From an uncultured Bacilli bacterium (GTDB taxonomy: Bacteria; Bacillota_I; Bacilli_A; RF39; UBA660): 64,000 bases of DNA. Positions 34,400 through 43,595 of the stretch are shown here, one piece after another. The position numbers were made by a program, and so were the translations under genes. How positions within the stretch are numbered: the stretch's first letter is position 1; each line of letters begins with the position of its first letter. The notes under the pieces are model-generated. The model saw nothing but the letters and a program-made list of their open reading frames with translations, was not told the origin of the DNA and did not search any database. The DNA is taken from contig CAKOIY010000001.1 in the NCBI GenBank assembly GCA_934087515.1, positions 5,539-69,538 on the forward strand, read 5' to 3'.

Positions 34400-35149
34400 G
34401 TGAATGTTAATCAAATTAAAGATGAGTTAATTAAACAAAAAAGTTCTAAGTTTAAGGGAAATATATATTATTATTCTCAAATTAATTTTTCTTATAATTC
34501 AAATAAAATTGAGGGTAGTAGATTAACTAGTGAACAAACTGAAGCAATATTTGATACATCTTCATTTATTTCTAAGGGTGATACTTTGATTGAACTGGAT
34601 GATGTGATTGAATCTAGAAATCATTTTAAATTGTTTGATTATATACTTGATAATGTGGATGAATTACTAACTAAAGATATGATAGTTGAAATGAATAAGA
34701 TTTTAAAGAGAAATACTAGTGATGAGGAAAATCCTAGATATAATGTTGGTGGATTCAAAATTGTTCCAAATATGATTGGAGCAGTTAATGTTGTTAACAC
34801 TACTAGACCAGAAGATGTAGAAAATGAAATAATAGAGTTATTAGATGAATATAATTCTAAAACAGATATTACTTTAGAAGATATAGTGGATTTTCATTAT
34901 AGATTTGAAAGAATACATCCGTTTGGAGATGGAAATGGTCGTGTTGGACGAATTATAATGTTTAAAGAGTGTCTTAGAAATAATATTATGCCATTTATTG
35001 TACTTGATGATGATAAAATTTATTATTTAAGAGGTTTAAAAGAGTATAAAAATGATAAAATGTTTTTAATTGATACTATTAGACATGAACAAGATATATA
35101 TAAGGGTGTTTGTGAAATGTTGCTTTCTTTTGAAATTAAAGATTTTTAA
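34400..35149 (+). CDS. Fic-domain protein (putative AMP transferase)
   Basis: A 249-residue Fic protein. The active-site motif is complete: HPFGDGNGRVGR. Near the N-terminus SNKIEGSRL fits the (S/T)xxxE(G/N) inhibitory helix placed before the Fic core, as in class II Fic proteins that are auto-inhibited. Fic enzymes transfer AMP (or other nucleotides) to hydroxyl side chains of target proteins. In-frame starts exist at ATG 34382, ATG 34394 and GTG 34400; GGAG at 34387-34390 is best spaced for GTG 34400. No antitoxin gene precedes it. A broken copy of the same gene lies at 32478. Confidence 0.88.
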   Translation: MNVNQIKDELIKQKSSKFKGNIYYYSQINFSYNSNKIEGSRLTSEQTEAIFDTSSFISKGDTLIELDDVIESRNHFKLFDYILDNVDELLTKDMIVEMNKILKRNTSDEENPRYNVGGFKIVPNMIGAVNVVNTTRPEDVENEIIELLDEYNSKTDITLEDIVDFHYRFERIHPFGDGNGRVGRIIMFKECLRNNIMPFIVLDDDKIYYLRGLKEYKNDKMFLIDTIRHEQDIYKGVCEMLLSFEIKDF

Positions 35150-35256
35150 ATAGAGTTTTATGACTGAATGATAGTGTTTTTGAGTATAAGAAGTTATTTT
35201 TTATGTGATGAAATTGATAATTTTATAAATAATAAAATATGGTATGGAGGATTATT

Positions 35257-35772
35257 ATGGATGTTTTCTTTATTTTTGGGGAGATTTTTTCTCTTTTAGC
35301 TGCAGTTTGTTTGTGTTATTCTACTTTTAGTACTAGTAAGAAAAATATGGTGTTTTGGCAATTAATTGATTCTGTTTTGGGTGCTGTTTCTAATATTTTT
35401 TTATTTAGTTTTTCTGGTGTTGTTACTAATATACTTGCTGCGGTTAGAAATTTGTTTGAGGTTAAGGGTAAGAATAATAATGTTATTGTAATTGTTTTTT
35501 GTTTTTTGAATATGGTTTTGGGGTTATTATTTAATAATAGGGGTTTTGTTGGTGTTTTACCAATTCTTGCTACTATTGAATATACTATTGCTATATATGT
35601 GTGTAAGAGTTCTCAAAGTTTGAGAATTGGTTTGTTAATTAATACTGTTTTTTGGGGTGTTTATGATTTGCTTATAATGTCTTATCCTCTTTTTGTTGCA
35701 GATGTTATTATATTTGTTTTTGCTATTATTAATGTTGTTAGGCTTAGAAATAGTGATTTGGTTAAGGAATAG
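35257..35772 (+). CDS. YgjV-family inner membrane protein
   Basis: A 171-residue membrane protein with about six helices. Features of the YgjV family: SLLAAVCLCYSTFSTSKKNM and WQLIDSVLGAVSNI early, then AVRNLFEVKGKNN, and late WGVYDLLIMSYP. The role is unknown. Start ATG 35257 with GGAGGATTATT upstream; the in-frame GTG at 35239 lacks a ribosome site. Separated from dam by 58 bases. Confidence 0.78.
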   Translation: MDVFFIFGEIFSLLAAVCLCYSTFSTSKKNMVFWQLIDSVLGAVSNIFLFSFSGVVTNILAAVRNLFEVKGKNNNVIVIVFCFLNMVLGLLFNNRGFVGVLPILATIEYTIAIYVCKSSQSLRIGLLINTVFWGVYDLLIMSYPLFVADVIIFVFAIINVVRLRNSDLVKE

Positions 35773-35830
35773 TTGTTTTATTTTATACTAATTAATGATA
35801 TAATTATATTTATGAATGAGAGGTAATAAT

Positions 35831-36682
35831 ATGATAAAAGGAAAACCATTTGTTAAGTGGGCTGGTGGTAAGAGACAAATTATTGATAAACTTAAGAGGT
35901 ATGTTCCGGATGAGTTTGATACTTATTATGAACCTTTTATTGGGGGAGGGGCACTTCTTTTTGAACTTTCTCCTAGAAGGGCTGTTATTAATGATTCTAA
36001 TGATGAACTTATGAATGTTTATAGTGTTTTGTGTGATGAGGAAAAGTTTAAGAAGATGTGTAGTGTTTTGAATCATTATGAGAAGGAACATTGTGAGGAA
36101 TTTTATTATGATATAAGAAATAAAGATAGAAATAAGAATGCTTATAAGAGGTTATCTGATTATACTAGGGCAGCACGTACTATTTATTTAAATAAGGCTT
36201 GTTTTAATGGTTTATATAGGGTTAATAGTAAGAATGAGTTTAATGTTCCATTTGGTAAGAAGGAAAGGGTTAATACTTATGATGGTGGTAATTTAATAAC
36301 TGTTAGTAATTATTTGACTATGAATGATGTTGAGATTCTTAGTGTTGATTTTGAGGAATCTGTTAAGGATGCTAAGAAGGGTGATTTTATTTATTTTGAT
36401 CCTCCGTATGATTCAGAGACTTCGACTTTTAATAGTTATACTGAGGATGGATTTGGTAAGGATGAACAGATAAGGCTTGCTAAGGTGTTTAAGGAGTTGG
36501 ATTCTAGAGGTTGTTATGTTATGCTTTCTAATCATAATACTTCTTTAATTAATGATTTGTATAAGAATTTTAATATTCATGTTATTGAGGCTAAGAGAAA
36601 TATTAATTCTAATGGTAAGAAAAGGGGTAAGGTTAAGGAAGTTATTATTACTAATTTTGTTAATAGTGATAAGTTTGAATAA
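35831..36682 (+). CDS. dam: Dam-type adenine-N6 DNA methyltransferase (D12 class)
   Basis: A 283-residue methylase. AdoMet motif KWAGGKRQI near residue 10, YYEPFIGGGALLFEL, then NKACFNGLYRVNSKNEFNVPFG and the catalytic DPPY in YFDPPYDSETSTFN. These are the alpha-class (D12/Dam/DpnM) hallmarks, with GATC as the usual target. No restriction enzyme is adjacent, so it looks like an orphan methylase. Start ATG 35831 follows GAGAGGTAATAAT. Confidence 0.92.
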   Translation: MIKGKPFVKWAGGKRQIIDKLKRYVPDEFDTYYEPFIGGGALLFELSPRRAVINDSNDELMNVYSVLCDEEKFKKMCSVLNHYEKEHCEEFYYDIRNKDRNKNAYKRLSDYTRAARTIYLNKACFNGLYRVNSKNEFNVPFGKKERVNTYDGGNLITVSNYLTMNDVEILSVDFEESVKDAKKGDFIYFDPPYDSETSTFNSYTEDGFGKDEQIRLAKVFKELDSRGCYVMLSNHNTSLINDLYKNFNIHVIEAKRNINSNGKKRGKVKEVIITNFVNSDKFE

Positions 36683-36687
36683 AAAAA

Positions 36688-36713
36688 ATCAAGGATTTTG
36701 TCCTTGGTTTTTA
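36688..36713. terminator. Terminator between convergent dam and dacF-like genes
   Basis: ATCAAGGA (36688-36695), loop TTTTG, TCCTTGGT (36701-36708), T run on the + side and A run (36681-36688) on the other, so it can serve both directions. Confidence 0.7.
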
Positions 36714-37976
36714 TATTTGTTCTAATTGTTTTTTATGTCTTAATCTATTTGATATTATTATAGTACATCCGATTATGAACATATATACTATTCCTGCTAG
36801 AATAATTAGTTTGAAGTCTGGATATATTTTTTGATTTAGATATACTGGTGTTGTTTTTACTAATTTATCTTTGTAATAGATACTTAGTGTTCCAATATTT
36901 TCCATATATTTGTTTTTATAGGTTATTTCATCTATTCCATCATAAACTAGTTTTATGTCATTTTTATTGTAATCATTTTTTAAATAATATTTTATATCTT
37001 CGTTTGCTGTTATGGCTATTTTGTCTTCGTTTAAATATTTGGTATCTAGTTCTTTAATTATTTCGCCTTTTTTTAGTACTGTTTGGTATCCATAGTTATT
37101 GAAGTAGTATTCGTATATTTTTTTTGCATCTTTTATGTGTCCGTTTAATGTGTTTGTTTTTGATGTTATAAATATTAAAGTAGTGTTATTTTTGTTTGCT
37201 ATGGTTGCTAGAGCATAACCTGCATCTGTTTCGTAACCTGTTTTTCCTCCAAGGATATATGGAGCTTTTATGTAAGCATTTCTTTCATATAGTTTAATTG
37301 TATGTTCTATTTTTGTTCCATCTTCAAGTGTGTAGTACATAGTTGTAGCAATTTTTTTCCAGGTATCATTTTTAAGTCCTGCTTTAAATAGAAGTACTAA
37401 ATCACTCATGGTAGAGTAATTGTTTTTATCGTCCATTCCTATAGGATTAGCAAAACTGGTGTTTTTCATTCCTAATTGTTTTGCTTTTTGATTCATCATT
37501 TTAACAAATGTTTCTTCGTTTCCTCCGACTAATCTTGCTAGTATATTAGCACAATCTGCACCACTTTCCATCATAAGTCCATGTAATATATCATTATAGG
37601 AATATTGTTTTTCGTGGTTTAGTGAGGATGCTGAAGCGTCCATTGCTATTAAATCTTGGTAATCGCTTTTTTGAAATGATACTTTTTCGTTTAAATCATT
37701 AATATTTTCAATAGCGATTAATGCAGTCATCATTTTAGTAAGTGATGCTATACTTACTTTTTGATCTTTGTTTTTTTGAAATAGTATTTCATCATCTTTT
37801 AGATTATATAATATAGCATTATTTGAGTATATACTTAAATCGTTTTTTTGTTTTTTGTTTGTAGTTGTTTGTATTTTAGTTTTATGTGTTATTTGTTTGG
37901 CTTCTACATTTATATTTATATTTGTAATAGTAATTAGTAATAGAATTGTTATTACTATATATTTTATTTTTTTCAT
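36711..37976 (-). CDS. D-alanyl-D-alanine carboxypeptidase (DacF-type PBP5 family)
   Basis: A 421-residue exported carboxypeptidase that trims pentapeptides. Signal/anchor about 1-25; S11 peptidase motifs SLTK (catalytic Ser), SGAD in the usual SGN place, and GGKTGYETDAG. A PBP5-type C-terminal beta domain follows, and the protein ends in a membrane segment (LIILAGIVYMFIIGCTIIIS) plus a basic tail, fixing it to the membrane. Two potential oddities: Ala replaces Asn in SGN, and the C-terminal anchor is a full helix instead of an amphipathic one. ATG 37976 was preferred over an upstream GTG. Confidence 0.9.
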   Translation of the reverse strand: MKKIKYIVITILLLITITNININVEAKQITHKTKIQTTTNKKQKNDLSIYSNNAILYNLKDDEILFQKNKDQKVSIASLTKMMTALIAIENINDLNEKVSFQKSDYQDLIAMDASASSLNHEKQYSYNDILHGLMMESGADCANILARLVGGNEETFVKMMNQKAKQLGMKNTSFANPIGMDDKNNYSTMSDLVLLFKAGLKNDTWKKIATTMYYTLEDGTKIEHTIKLYERNAYIKAPYILGGKTGYETDAGYALATIANKNNTTLIFITSKTNTLNGHIKDAKKIYEYYFNNYGYQTVLKKGEIIKELDTKYLNEDKIAITANEDIKYYLKNDYNKNDIKLVYDGIDEITYKNKYMENIGTLSIYYKDKLVKTTPVYLNQKIYPDFKLIILAGIVYMFIIGCTIIISNRLRHKKQLEQI

Positions 37977-38100
37977 TATCAACACCCTTTACTTCTATAT
38001 TTACTAGATTAGTATATCAAAAATTTTAAAATTTTGCTACTTTTCTTGTTATATTGTTGAAATTTGTTGTATAATTGTCATATAAAGATAGGGTGGTTAC

Positions 38101-39042
38101 ATGATAGATAGTTTAGATAAAAAGTTTTTTGATAAGCTTAGAAATAAATATAATTATGATGATAAGACTATGAATGCTTTGGCTAAGATTGTTCCTTGTA
38201 TTGTTGATTATTATGGGGAGGAACATGAGTTTTTGATTTTGGAAGCGGTTTTAAATACTAAGATTATTGCTTGTAATTCTAAACAAACTATTTCTAAGGT
38301 AATTGCTGATTCTGGACTTACGGAGTTTGTGGGTGGTTCTTCTTTATATGATATTGATTTGAAAAAGCAGGAGAGTGTTTATGTTCCTAGTGTTAAGGTT
38401 ATTTATAATGAGGAAATTAATTCTTATGTGATAGATAAAATTGATAGGATTATTGTTACTAGTCATACGTTTAATTATGATTCTCCAAAGGGACTTGAGG
38501 TTCTTACTCATGCGTTATGTCATTTAGTTAAGAGTTATAAAGATGAGTTTAAGATTGATGAGAATATGTTGTCTATAAGAAGTGGGATTGCTTATGAGAA
38601 GAGAAAGATTATGTATGGTGATGAGATTAGTTTAGATTTTGTTTCTAATTTTGGTAATGGGTTGGAAGAGGGATTTACTATTCTTGATACAGAACTTATT
38701 GTTTCTATGGTTCTTCATGATTCTTATAAGTGTTATGATTATGATTCTATTTATATGATTGCTTATATTTTGAAGGAGAAGTATGGATTTATTGGTGAAA
38801 TTAATAATTATGAGATATGTGGTGATGTAGATTCTTTTAAGAGGGTTTATAAGAAGAGTTCTATTGAAAGACTTGCTGATATTTGTGATGATTGTGTTTC
38901 AATAGAAAATGATATGCATTTATCTTATACGAGGGAGGATAAGGATTCTATAGCAAGTATTTTAAAGAATAAGTTAGAGAAGGATGCATATACAGAACTT
39001 GTTAGTATATATGAGGAATCACGTGAAGTTGTTAAGAATTAA
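38101..39042 (+). CDS. Unknown protein with zincin-like HxxxH motif
   Basis: Not recognised. 313 residues, no signal peptide. The middle holds VLTHALCHLVKSYKDEF and about 60 residues later GLEEGFTILDTEL. In several small zincin-like families a HExxH helix is followed by an EGF/EGFT segment that donates the third ligand; here the spacing fits but the catalytic Glu is replaced (H-A-L-C-H), suggesting an inactive or altered version. That reading is inference. It sits divergent from the dacF-like gene and convergent with the flippase gene; shared terminator at 39041. Confidence 0.6.
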   Translation: MIDSLDKKFFDKLRNKYNYDDKTMNALAKIVPCIVDYYGEEHEFLILEAVLNTKIIACNSKQTISKVIADSGLTEFVGGSSLYDIDLKKQESVYVPSVKVIYNEEINSYVIDKIDRIIVTSHTFNYDSPKGLEVLTHALCHLVKSYKDEFKIDENMLSIRSGIAYEKRKIMYGDEISLDFVSNFGNGLEEGFTILDTELIVSMVLHDSYKCYDYDSIYMIAYILKEKYGFIGEINNYEICGDVDSFKRVYKKSSIERLADICDDCVSIENDMHLSYTREDKDSIASILKNKLEKDAYTELVSIYEESREVVKN

Positions 39043-39074
39043 AAAAAGGATTCATTTGATGTGAATCCTTTTTA
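39041..39074. terminator. Bidirectional terminator
   Basis: AAAAAGGATTCA pairs with TGAATCCTTTTT (39043-39073) over loop TTTGATG; A run on the left, T run on the right. It serves the + gene ending at 39042 and the - gene ending at 39052. Confidence 0.85.
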
Positions 39075-40674
39075 GTATGTGGTTTATTTGTTCTTCTCCG
39101 AATACTTGGGTTAGTCCTTTGTTTTTGTACATTAGTACTAGATATGTTATCATTCCTATGATACCAATTATACCTATTTTTGTTATTAATAATAGTTTGT
39201 TTGTTCCTATTGTGATTAACATATTTAATAGTATAACTATTATTGTCATTATTATTAATGGTATTATTGTTTTTGACATGTTTTTTAATATTTCTTTGTA
39301 TTTGAATTTTAGTTTTTTCTTTAAGTAGATTAGTATTATTGTCATTGATGTTAATCCTCCGATTATGGTTGCAATTGATGTTCCGTAATATGGTGTTATG
39401 TTTAGTTTGTTTAGTAATAATATCATTGGTATGTCTAATAGGGCATTTAGGAGTAGTCCTACTATAGTACTAATTATTACTAATTTAAATTTTTTAAATC
39501 CTTGAAGGGCTGTATTCATTACTGATAATGTACTTATAACTATACAAACTATTGCGGAAATGGCAAGTATTTTTCCTCCGTATGGGCTTGTTCCATAGAA
39601 TAGGGTATAGACATCTTTTGATAGAATCATTATTCCTATTACTAGAGGGAGTGCTACTAGAAGCATAGTACTTATTGCTTGGTTAAATATTTTGTTTGAT
39701 GATTGGTAGTCTTTTTTTGTATAGCTTTCTATTATATGAGGTATTAGGCTTGTTATAAGTCCCATAGAGATTGCTGATATTATCATACATATTTTTGGAG
39801 CCCAGGTACATACTATACTTGATATTAGTTCACATTTATCAGCACTGAAACCTATTATATATAATCCTTTTATTATTAGTTTTTGATCTATTATTGTATA
39901 TAGGTCATTTGTTATGGATATTATTATTAATGGTATACAGTAAAAAATTATTTTTTTACCTAATTCTTTGTTTGTTATGTTGTCTTTTTTATTTTCATCT
40001 GTTTCGAATAGTTGTTTGTTTTTATTGATTTTTATTTTTAAATATATATAGGCTCCTAGAGCTCCAAAGAAGGCTCCTAGAAGTGCTACTGATACTCCGA
40101 TAGGGATGCTTGTGTTAAAGATATTTATTGATAGATATGATCCTATTAGAATTATTGCTATTCGTATTACTTGTTCCCATACTTGACTTATTGAGCCTGG
40201 TGCTATGAATTTATGTCCTTGTAGATAACCTCTTAGGACACTTATGTAAGGTGTTATTATTAATGATATTGATATTGCTTTTATAACTAGGCTTATGTCT
40301 TTTATTTTATTGGCTCCTTCGATACCATTTACTAGGAACATTGCTATTGAGTCAGAGAAGATAAATAATGTTAGAAATGAGATAAATGAGAATGTTAGAA
40401 TTATTTTTTTACCTACTTTAAATGTTCGTTCTTTGGCATCTAGTTTTCCTAATGTTACATATTCGCTTATTAACATACTTATTGCTATTGGTATACCTGC
40501 GGTTGATATGTTTAGAAATAGGTTATATATGTTGTAAGCATATGAATATAGTACTCCGCCTGTTTCTCCAATTATTTTATAGAAGGGTATTACGTATAAT
40601 ACTCCTAGTATTTTTGTTATTATAATAGCAATGGATGCTATTAGTGTACCTTTTAAGAATGAATCTTTTTTCAT
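39052..40674 (-). CDS. MATE/MOP-superfamily flippase (SpoVB / MurJ-YtgP type)
   Basis: A 540-residue integral membrane protein with about 14 helices, of the polysaccharide-biosynthesis/lipid II flippase group. Landmarks: KGTLIASIAIIITKILGVLY at the start, GGVLYSYAYNIY, STAGIPIAISMLISEY, RGYLQGHKFIAPGSISQVWEQ and NTALQGFKKFK. YtgP (MurJ) flips lipid II for wall synthesis; SpoVB does so for the spore cortex. Sequence alone here does not separate them. The convergent neighbour at 38101 is unrelated. AGGTGATT ribosome site. Confidence 0.88.
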   Translation of the reverse strand: MKKDSFLKGTLIASIAIIITKILGVLYVIPFYKIIGETGGVLYSYAYNIYNLFLNISTAGIPIAISMLISEYVTLGKLDAKERTFKVGKKIILTFSFISFLTLFIFSDSIAMFLVNGIEGANKIKDISLVIKAISISLIITPYISVLRGYLQGHKFIAPGSISQVWEQVIRIAIILIGSYLSINIFNTSIPIGVSVALLGAFFGALGAYIYLKIKINKNKQLFETDENKKDNITNKELGKKIIFYCIPLIIISITNDLYTIIDQKLIIKGLYIIGFSADKCELISSIVCTWAPKICMIISAISMGLITSLIPHIIESYTKKDYQSSNKIFNQAISTMLLVALPLVIGIMILSKDVYTLFYGTSPYGGKILAISAIVCIVISTLSVMNTALQGFKKFKLVIISTIVGLLLNALLDIPMILLLNKLNITPYYGTSIATIIGGLTSMTIILIYLKKKLKFKYKEILKNMSKTIIPLIIMTIIVILLNMLITIGTNKLLLITKIGIIGIIGMITYLVLMYKNKGLTQVFGEEQINHILKRIHIK

Positions 40675-40807
40675 ATTTAATCACCTTTTAAGATTATATC
40701 ATGTTAATTGTTAATTTCCAATATTTATTGATTTATTTAGTATGATTGGTTTTGGTTTTTTTGTATTAATTTGTTATTGTTTCATATACTAGTAGTGGTG
40801 ATTTGTT

Positions 40808-41338
40808 TTGAAAAGGATTAAATTTATTGGAGTTATTGTTATTTTTTTATTAACTATTTTATATCATTTTTTATATCATTGGTTACCTAATCCGGTATTT
40901 TCGGTGTTTTTTCCAGTTAATGAGAGTATTTGGGAACATATGAAACTTCTTTATAGTGGTATTTTTACTTGGGGAGTTATTGAATATTTTATATTAAGGA
41001 AAAAGGGGATTAGTTATAGGAACTTTTTTTCTACTTTATTTCTTGAGATGGTAACTAGTATTATGATTTATTTAATTATGTATCTTCCTCTTTATAATGT
41101 TTTTGGAGAAAATATGGTTATTTCTATTGGTCTTTTGATTGTTGTTATTATTCTTGAGGAGATATTTAGTTATTATTTATTTAGTTATTCTAAGGAAAAT
41201 AGAATTTTGAATAGGGTAAGTATTTTATTTATTGTTTTGGGGTTTGTTGTATTTTTATGTTTTACGTATGATCCTCCTAGAAATTATATTTTTTATGATA
41301 TTGTTAGTAATAAGTATGGGATAGATATTTATAAGTAA
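40808..41338 (+). CDS. DUF6512-type membrane protein
   Basis: A 176-residue membrane protein with about five helices. The stretch LPNPVFSVFFPVNESIWEHMKLLY in the first loop and DPPRNYIFYD near the end fit the DUF6512 family of small Firmicutes membrane proteins. The function is unknown. TTG start at 40808, seven bases after GGTGATT; no better start in frame. Ends in a terminator that precedes ffh. Confidence 0.72.
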   Translation: MKRIKFIGVIVIFLLTILYHFLYHWLPNPVFSVFFPVNESIWEHMKLLYSGIFTWGVIEYFILRKKGISYRNFFSTLFLEMVTSIMIYLIMYLPLYNVFGENMVISIGLLIVVIILEEIFSYYLFSYSKENRILNRVSILFIVLGFVVFLCFTYDPPRNYIFYDIVSNKYGIDIYK

Positions 41339-41368
41339 AGCTTGTGTTAGGGCTTTATTTTTTTTTTG
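41336..41368 (+). terminator. Intrinsic terminator
   Basis: TAAAGC (41336-41341), 10-base loop, GCTTTA (41352-41357), then a run of nine or more T. It starts at the stop codon of the DUF6512 gene. Confidence 0.7.
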
Positions 41369-41398
41369 TTTTGCTTTATAATTATTTTGGTGATTAAA

Positions 41399-42706
41399 AT
41401 GTTTGAAACTTTAAGTGATAGATTAGAAAAAGTAGTAAAGAATATTAAGGGACATGGTAAGATTACTGAAGATAATATTGATCCTATGCTTAGAGAGGTT
41501 CGTCTTGCTTTACTTGAAGCGGATGTTAATTATCAGGTTGTTAGGGAGTTTACTAGTAAAGTTAAGGAAAAAGCTTTGGGAGAAGAGGTTAAGAAGAGTT
41601 TATCTCCTGGGGAGATGTTTGTTGGTATTATTCGTGATGAACTTGAAGCTTTGTTAGGAGGAGAGGCTGCACCTTTAAATTTAAGTGGTAATCCGGCTAC
41701 TCTTATGCTTGTGGGACTTCAAGGTTCTGGTAAAACGACTTCGATTGGGAAACTTGCTAATTTTCTTAGGAAAAAGCATAGTAAGAAACCACTTTTAGTA
41801 GCATGTGATGTTTATAGACCTGCTGCTATTGATCAGCTAAAACAAATTGGTAAGGAACTTAATATTGAGGTTTATGAAGAAGGAAAGGGAGATCCTGTTA
41901 AGATAAGTCTTAATGCTATTAGTTATGCTAAGGAAAACGGGTATGATTATGTTTTAATAGATACTGCTGGGCGTTTACATATTGATGATGCTCTTATGGA
42001 GGAACTTAAGAATATTAAGGAAGAGGTTCATCCTATGGAAACTTTACTTGTTATTGATTCTATGATGGGGCAAGATGCTATTAATGTTATTAAAGGATTT
42101 AATGAAAATTTAGAACTTACTGGTGTTATTCTTACTAAGCTTGATGGTGATACTAGAGGAGGGGTTGCTCTTTCTGTTAGACATCTTACTAATGTTCCTA
42201 TTAAGTTTGTGGGTGTTTCAGAAAAACTTGATGGTTTGGATGCTTTTTATCCTGATAGAATGGCTTCACGTATTATTGGAATGGGTGATATTTTATCTAT
42301 TGTTGATAAGGCTAATGAGGTTATTGATGAGAAGGAAGCGGAGAATTCTTTGAAGAGAATGAAGTCTGGTAAGTATGATTTGGAAGATTTTTTAAAACAA
42401 ATGAAACAGATTAAGAAACTTGGTTCTCTTGAGTCTATTTTGAAACTTTTACCGGGTGCTAAGAAGATGGGTCTTAATAATATAAATATTGATCCTAAGG
42501 ATATGGCACATATTGAGGCTATTGTTCTTTCTATGACTTTGGAGGAAAGAAGAAATCCTTCGATAATAAAGGCTAGTAGAAAGCAAAGAATTGCAAAGGG
42601 TAGTGGACGTTCTGTTCAAGAGGTTAATCGTTTGCTTACACAGTTTGAGCAAAGTAAAAAGATGATGAAACAAGTAGCAAGTGGCAATTTTAAGTTACCT
42701 TTTTAA
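41399..42706 (+). CDS. ffh: Signal recognition particle protein Ffh (SRP54)
   Basis: A 435-residue SRP GTPase that binds signal sequences on the ribosome. N domain 1-95; G domain with GLQGSGKTT (106-114), DVYRPAAIDQL, DTAGRLH, TKLDGDTRGG; M domain after about 300 with the RNA-binding SGRSVQEVNRLL. Start ATG 41399 after TGGTGATT; the frame runs further up to 41366 without a ribosome site. ylxM is not here but beside ftsY. Confidence 0.97.
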   Translation: MFETLSDRLEKVVKNIKGHGKITEDNIDPMLREVRLALLEADVNYQVVREFTSKVKEKALGEEVKKSLSPGEMFVGIIRDELEALLGGEAAPLNLSGNPATLMLVGLQGSGKTTSIGKLANFLRKKHSKKPLLVACDVYRPAAIDQLKQIGKELNIEVYEEGKGDPVKISLNAISYAKENGYDYVLIDTAGRLHIDDALMEELKNIKEEVHPMETLLVIDSMMGQDAINVIKGFNENLELTGVILTKLDGDTRGGVALSVRHLTNVPIKFVGVSEKLDGLDAFYPDRMASRIIGMGDILSIVDKANEVIDEKEAENSLKRMKSGKYDLEDFLKQMKQIKKLGSLESILKLLPGAKKMGLNNINIDPKDMAHIEAIVLSMTLEERRNPSIIKASRKQRIAKGSGRSVQEVNRLLTQFEQSKKMMKQVASGNFKLPF

Positions 42707-42724
42707 AGAAACATGAAAAAAAAG

Positions 42725-42754
42725 TTGAAATTTGTTAATTGTTTGTGATATAAT
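42725..42754 (+). promoter_or_regulatory. Promoter of rpsU-yqeY
   Basis: TTGAAA (42725-42730), 18 bases, TATAAT (42749-42754) with TG at 42746-42747 (extended -10). Confidence 0.75.
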
Positions 42755-42787
42755 ACAAATCAGTAAAGGCAAGAAAGGAGGGTTAAA

Positions 42788-42985
42788 ATGACCGAAGTAA
42801 CAGTAAAAGGTAATTTAGATGGAGCATTAAAGAAATTTAAACAAAAATGTGCTCGTGATGGTGTCCTTTCTGAAGCCAAAAAAAGAAAGTTTTATGATAA
42901 ACCAGGAGTAAAGAGAAGAGAGGAAAAGAAACAAAACATCATTAATTCAAGAAAGAGAAATAAAAGAACAAATAGAAGTAATTAA
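42788..42985 (+). CDS. rpsU: Ribosomal protein S21 (bS21)
   Basis: A 65-residue basic protein of the small ribosomal subunit. ALKKFKQKCARDGVLSEAKKRKFYDKP is the S21 signature and the tail is Arg/Lys/Asn-rich. AAAGGAGGGTTAAA before the ATG is a very strong ribosome site. Codon use is A-rich as in rpmG. yqeY follows, the standard Firmicutes pair. Confidence 0.95.
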   Translation: MTEVTVKGNLDGALKKFKQKCARDGVLSEAKKRKFYDKPGVKRREEKKQNIINSRKRNKRTNRSN

Positions 42986-43008
42986 GTAGCTTAAAGGCTG
43001 CTTTTTTT
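42984..43008 (+). terminator. Attenuator-like terminator between rpsU and yqeY
   Basis: AAGTAGC (42984-42990), loop TTAAAG, GCTGCTT (42997-43003), then T to 43008, immediately followed by the yqeY ribosome site GGAGG. Partial read-through would set the S21:YqeY ratio. Confidence 0.65.
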
Positions 43009-43021
43009 GGAGGTAGATATT

Positions 43022-43462
43022 ATGTTAGAAAAGTTTAAAAAAGAAATGATAACTGCAATGAAGGAAAGAGATAAGGTTAAACTTAATACTTTAAGAGCAG
43101 TTAAAGGTGCTATGCAACTAGAAGTTATTAATAATAAGAAAGAAGAATCTGATGAACTTTTACTTGATGTTATTAATAAACAAATAAAGATGAGAAATGA
43201 TTCTATTGAGGAATTTGAAAAAGCAGGTAGGGATGATTTGGTTAATTCTTATAAGAGTGAGATTGATATTTTAGAGGAGTATATGCCTAAGAAATTAAGT
43301 GAAGATGAAATTAATGAAATATTGGACTTAGGTATTAGTGAGAGTGGTGCTAGTAGTGTTCGTGATTTAGGATCTGTTATGAGAATAGTTACTCCTAAGG
43401 TTAAGAATAGATGTGATATGAAAGTTGTTACTGGAATGTTAAGAGATAAATTAAGTAAATAA
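43022..43462 (+). CDS. yqeY: YqeY / GatB-Yqey domain protein
   Basis: A 146-residue protein of the GatB/YqeY family, related to the tRNA-binding tail of the amidotransferase GatB. Typical pattern: MITAMKERDKVKLNTLRAVKGAM, then SIEEFEKAGRDDLV, EIDILEEYMPKKLSEDEI and a closing MRIVTPKVKNRCDMKVV. The function is not settled. ATG 43022 is 8 bases after GGAGG. Downstream of rpsU. Confidence 0.92.
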   Translation: MLEKFKKEMITAMKERDKVKLNTLRAVKGAMQLEVINNKKEESDELLLDVINKQIKMRNDSIEEFEKAGRDDLVNSYKSEIDILEEYMPKKLSEDEINEILDLGISESGASSVRDLGSVMRIVTPKVKNRCDMKVVTGMLRDKLSK

Positions 43463-43595
43463 TTTATCTTTTTTGTTCTGATTATTTTTATATTTTTTAT
43501 TTTTTTAAGATAAGGTGTACATTTTGTGATTTTCTGTTGCTTTTTTTCCTATTTAAGGTTAAAATTAATTTATAAAATATAGAGGAGTAAATAGT

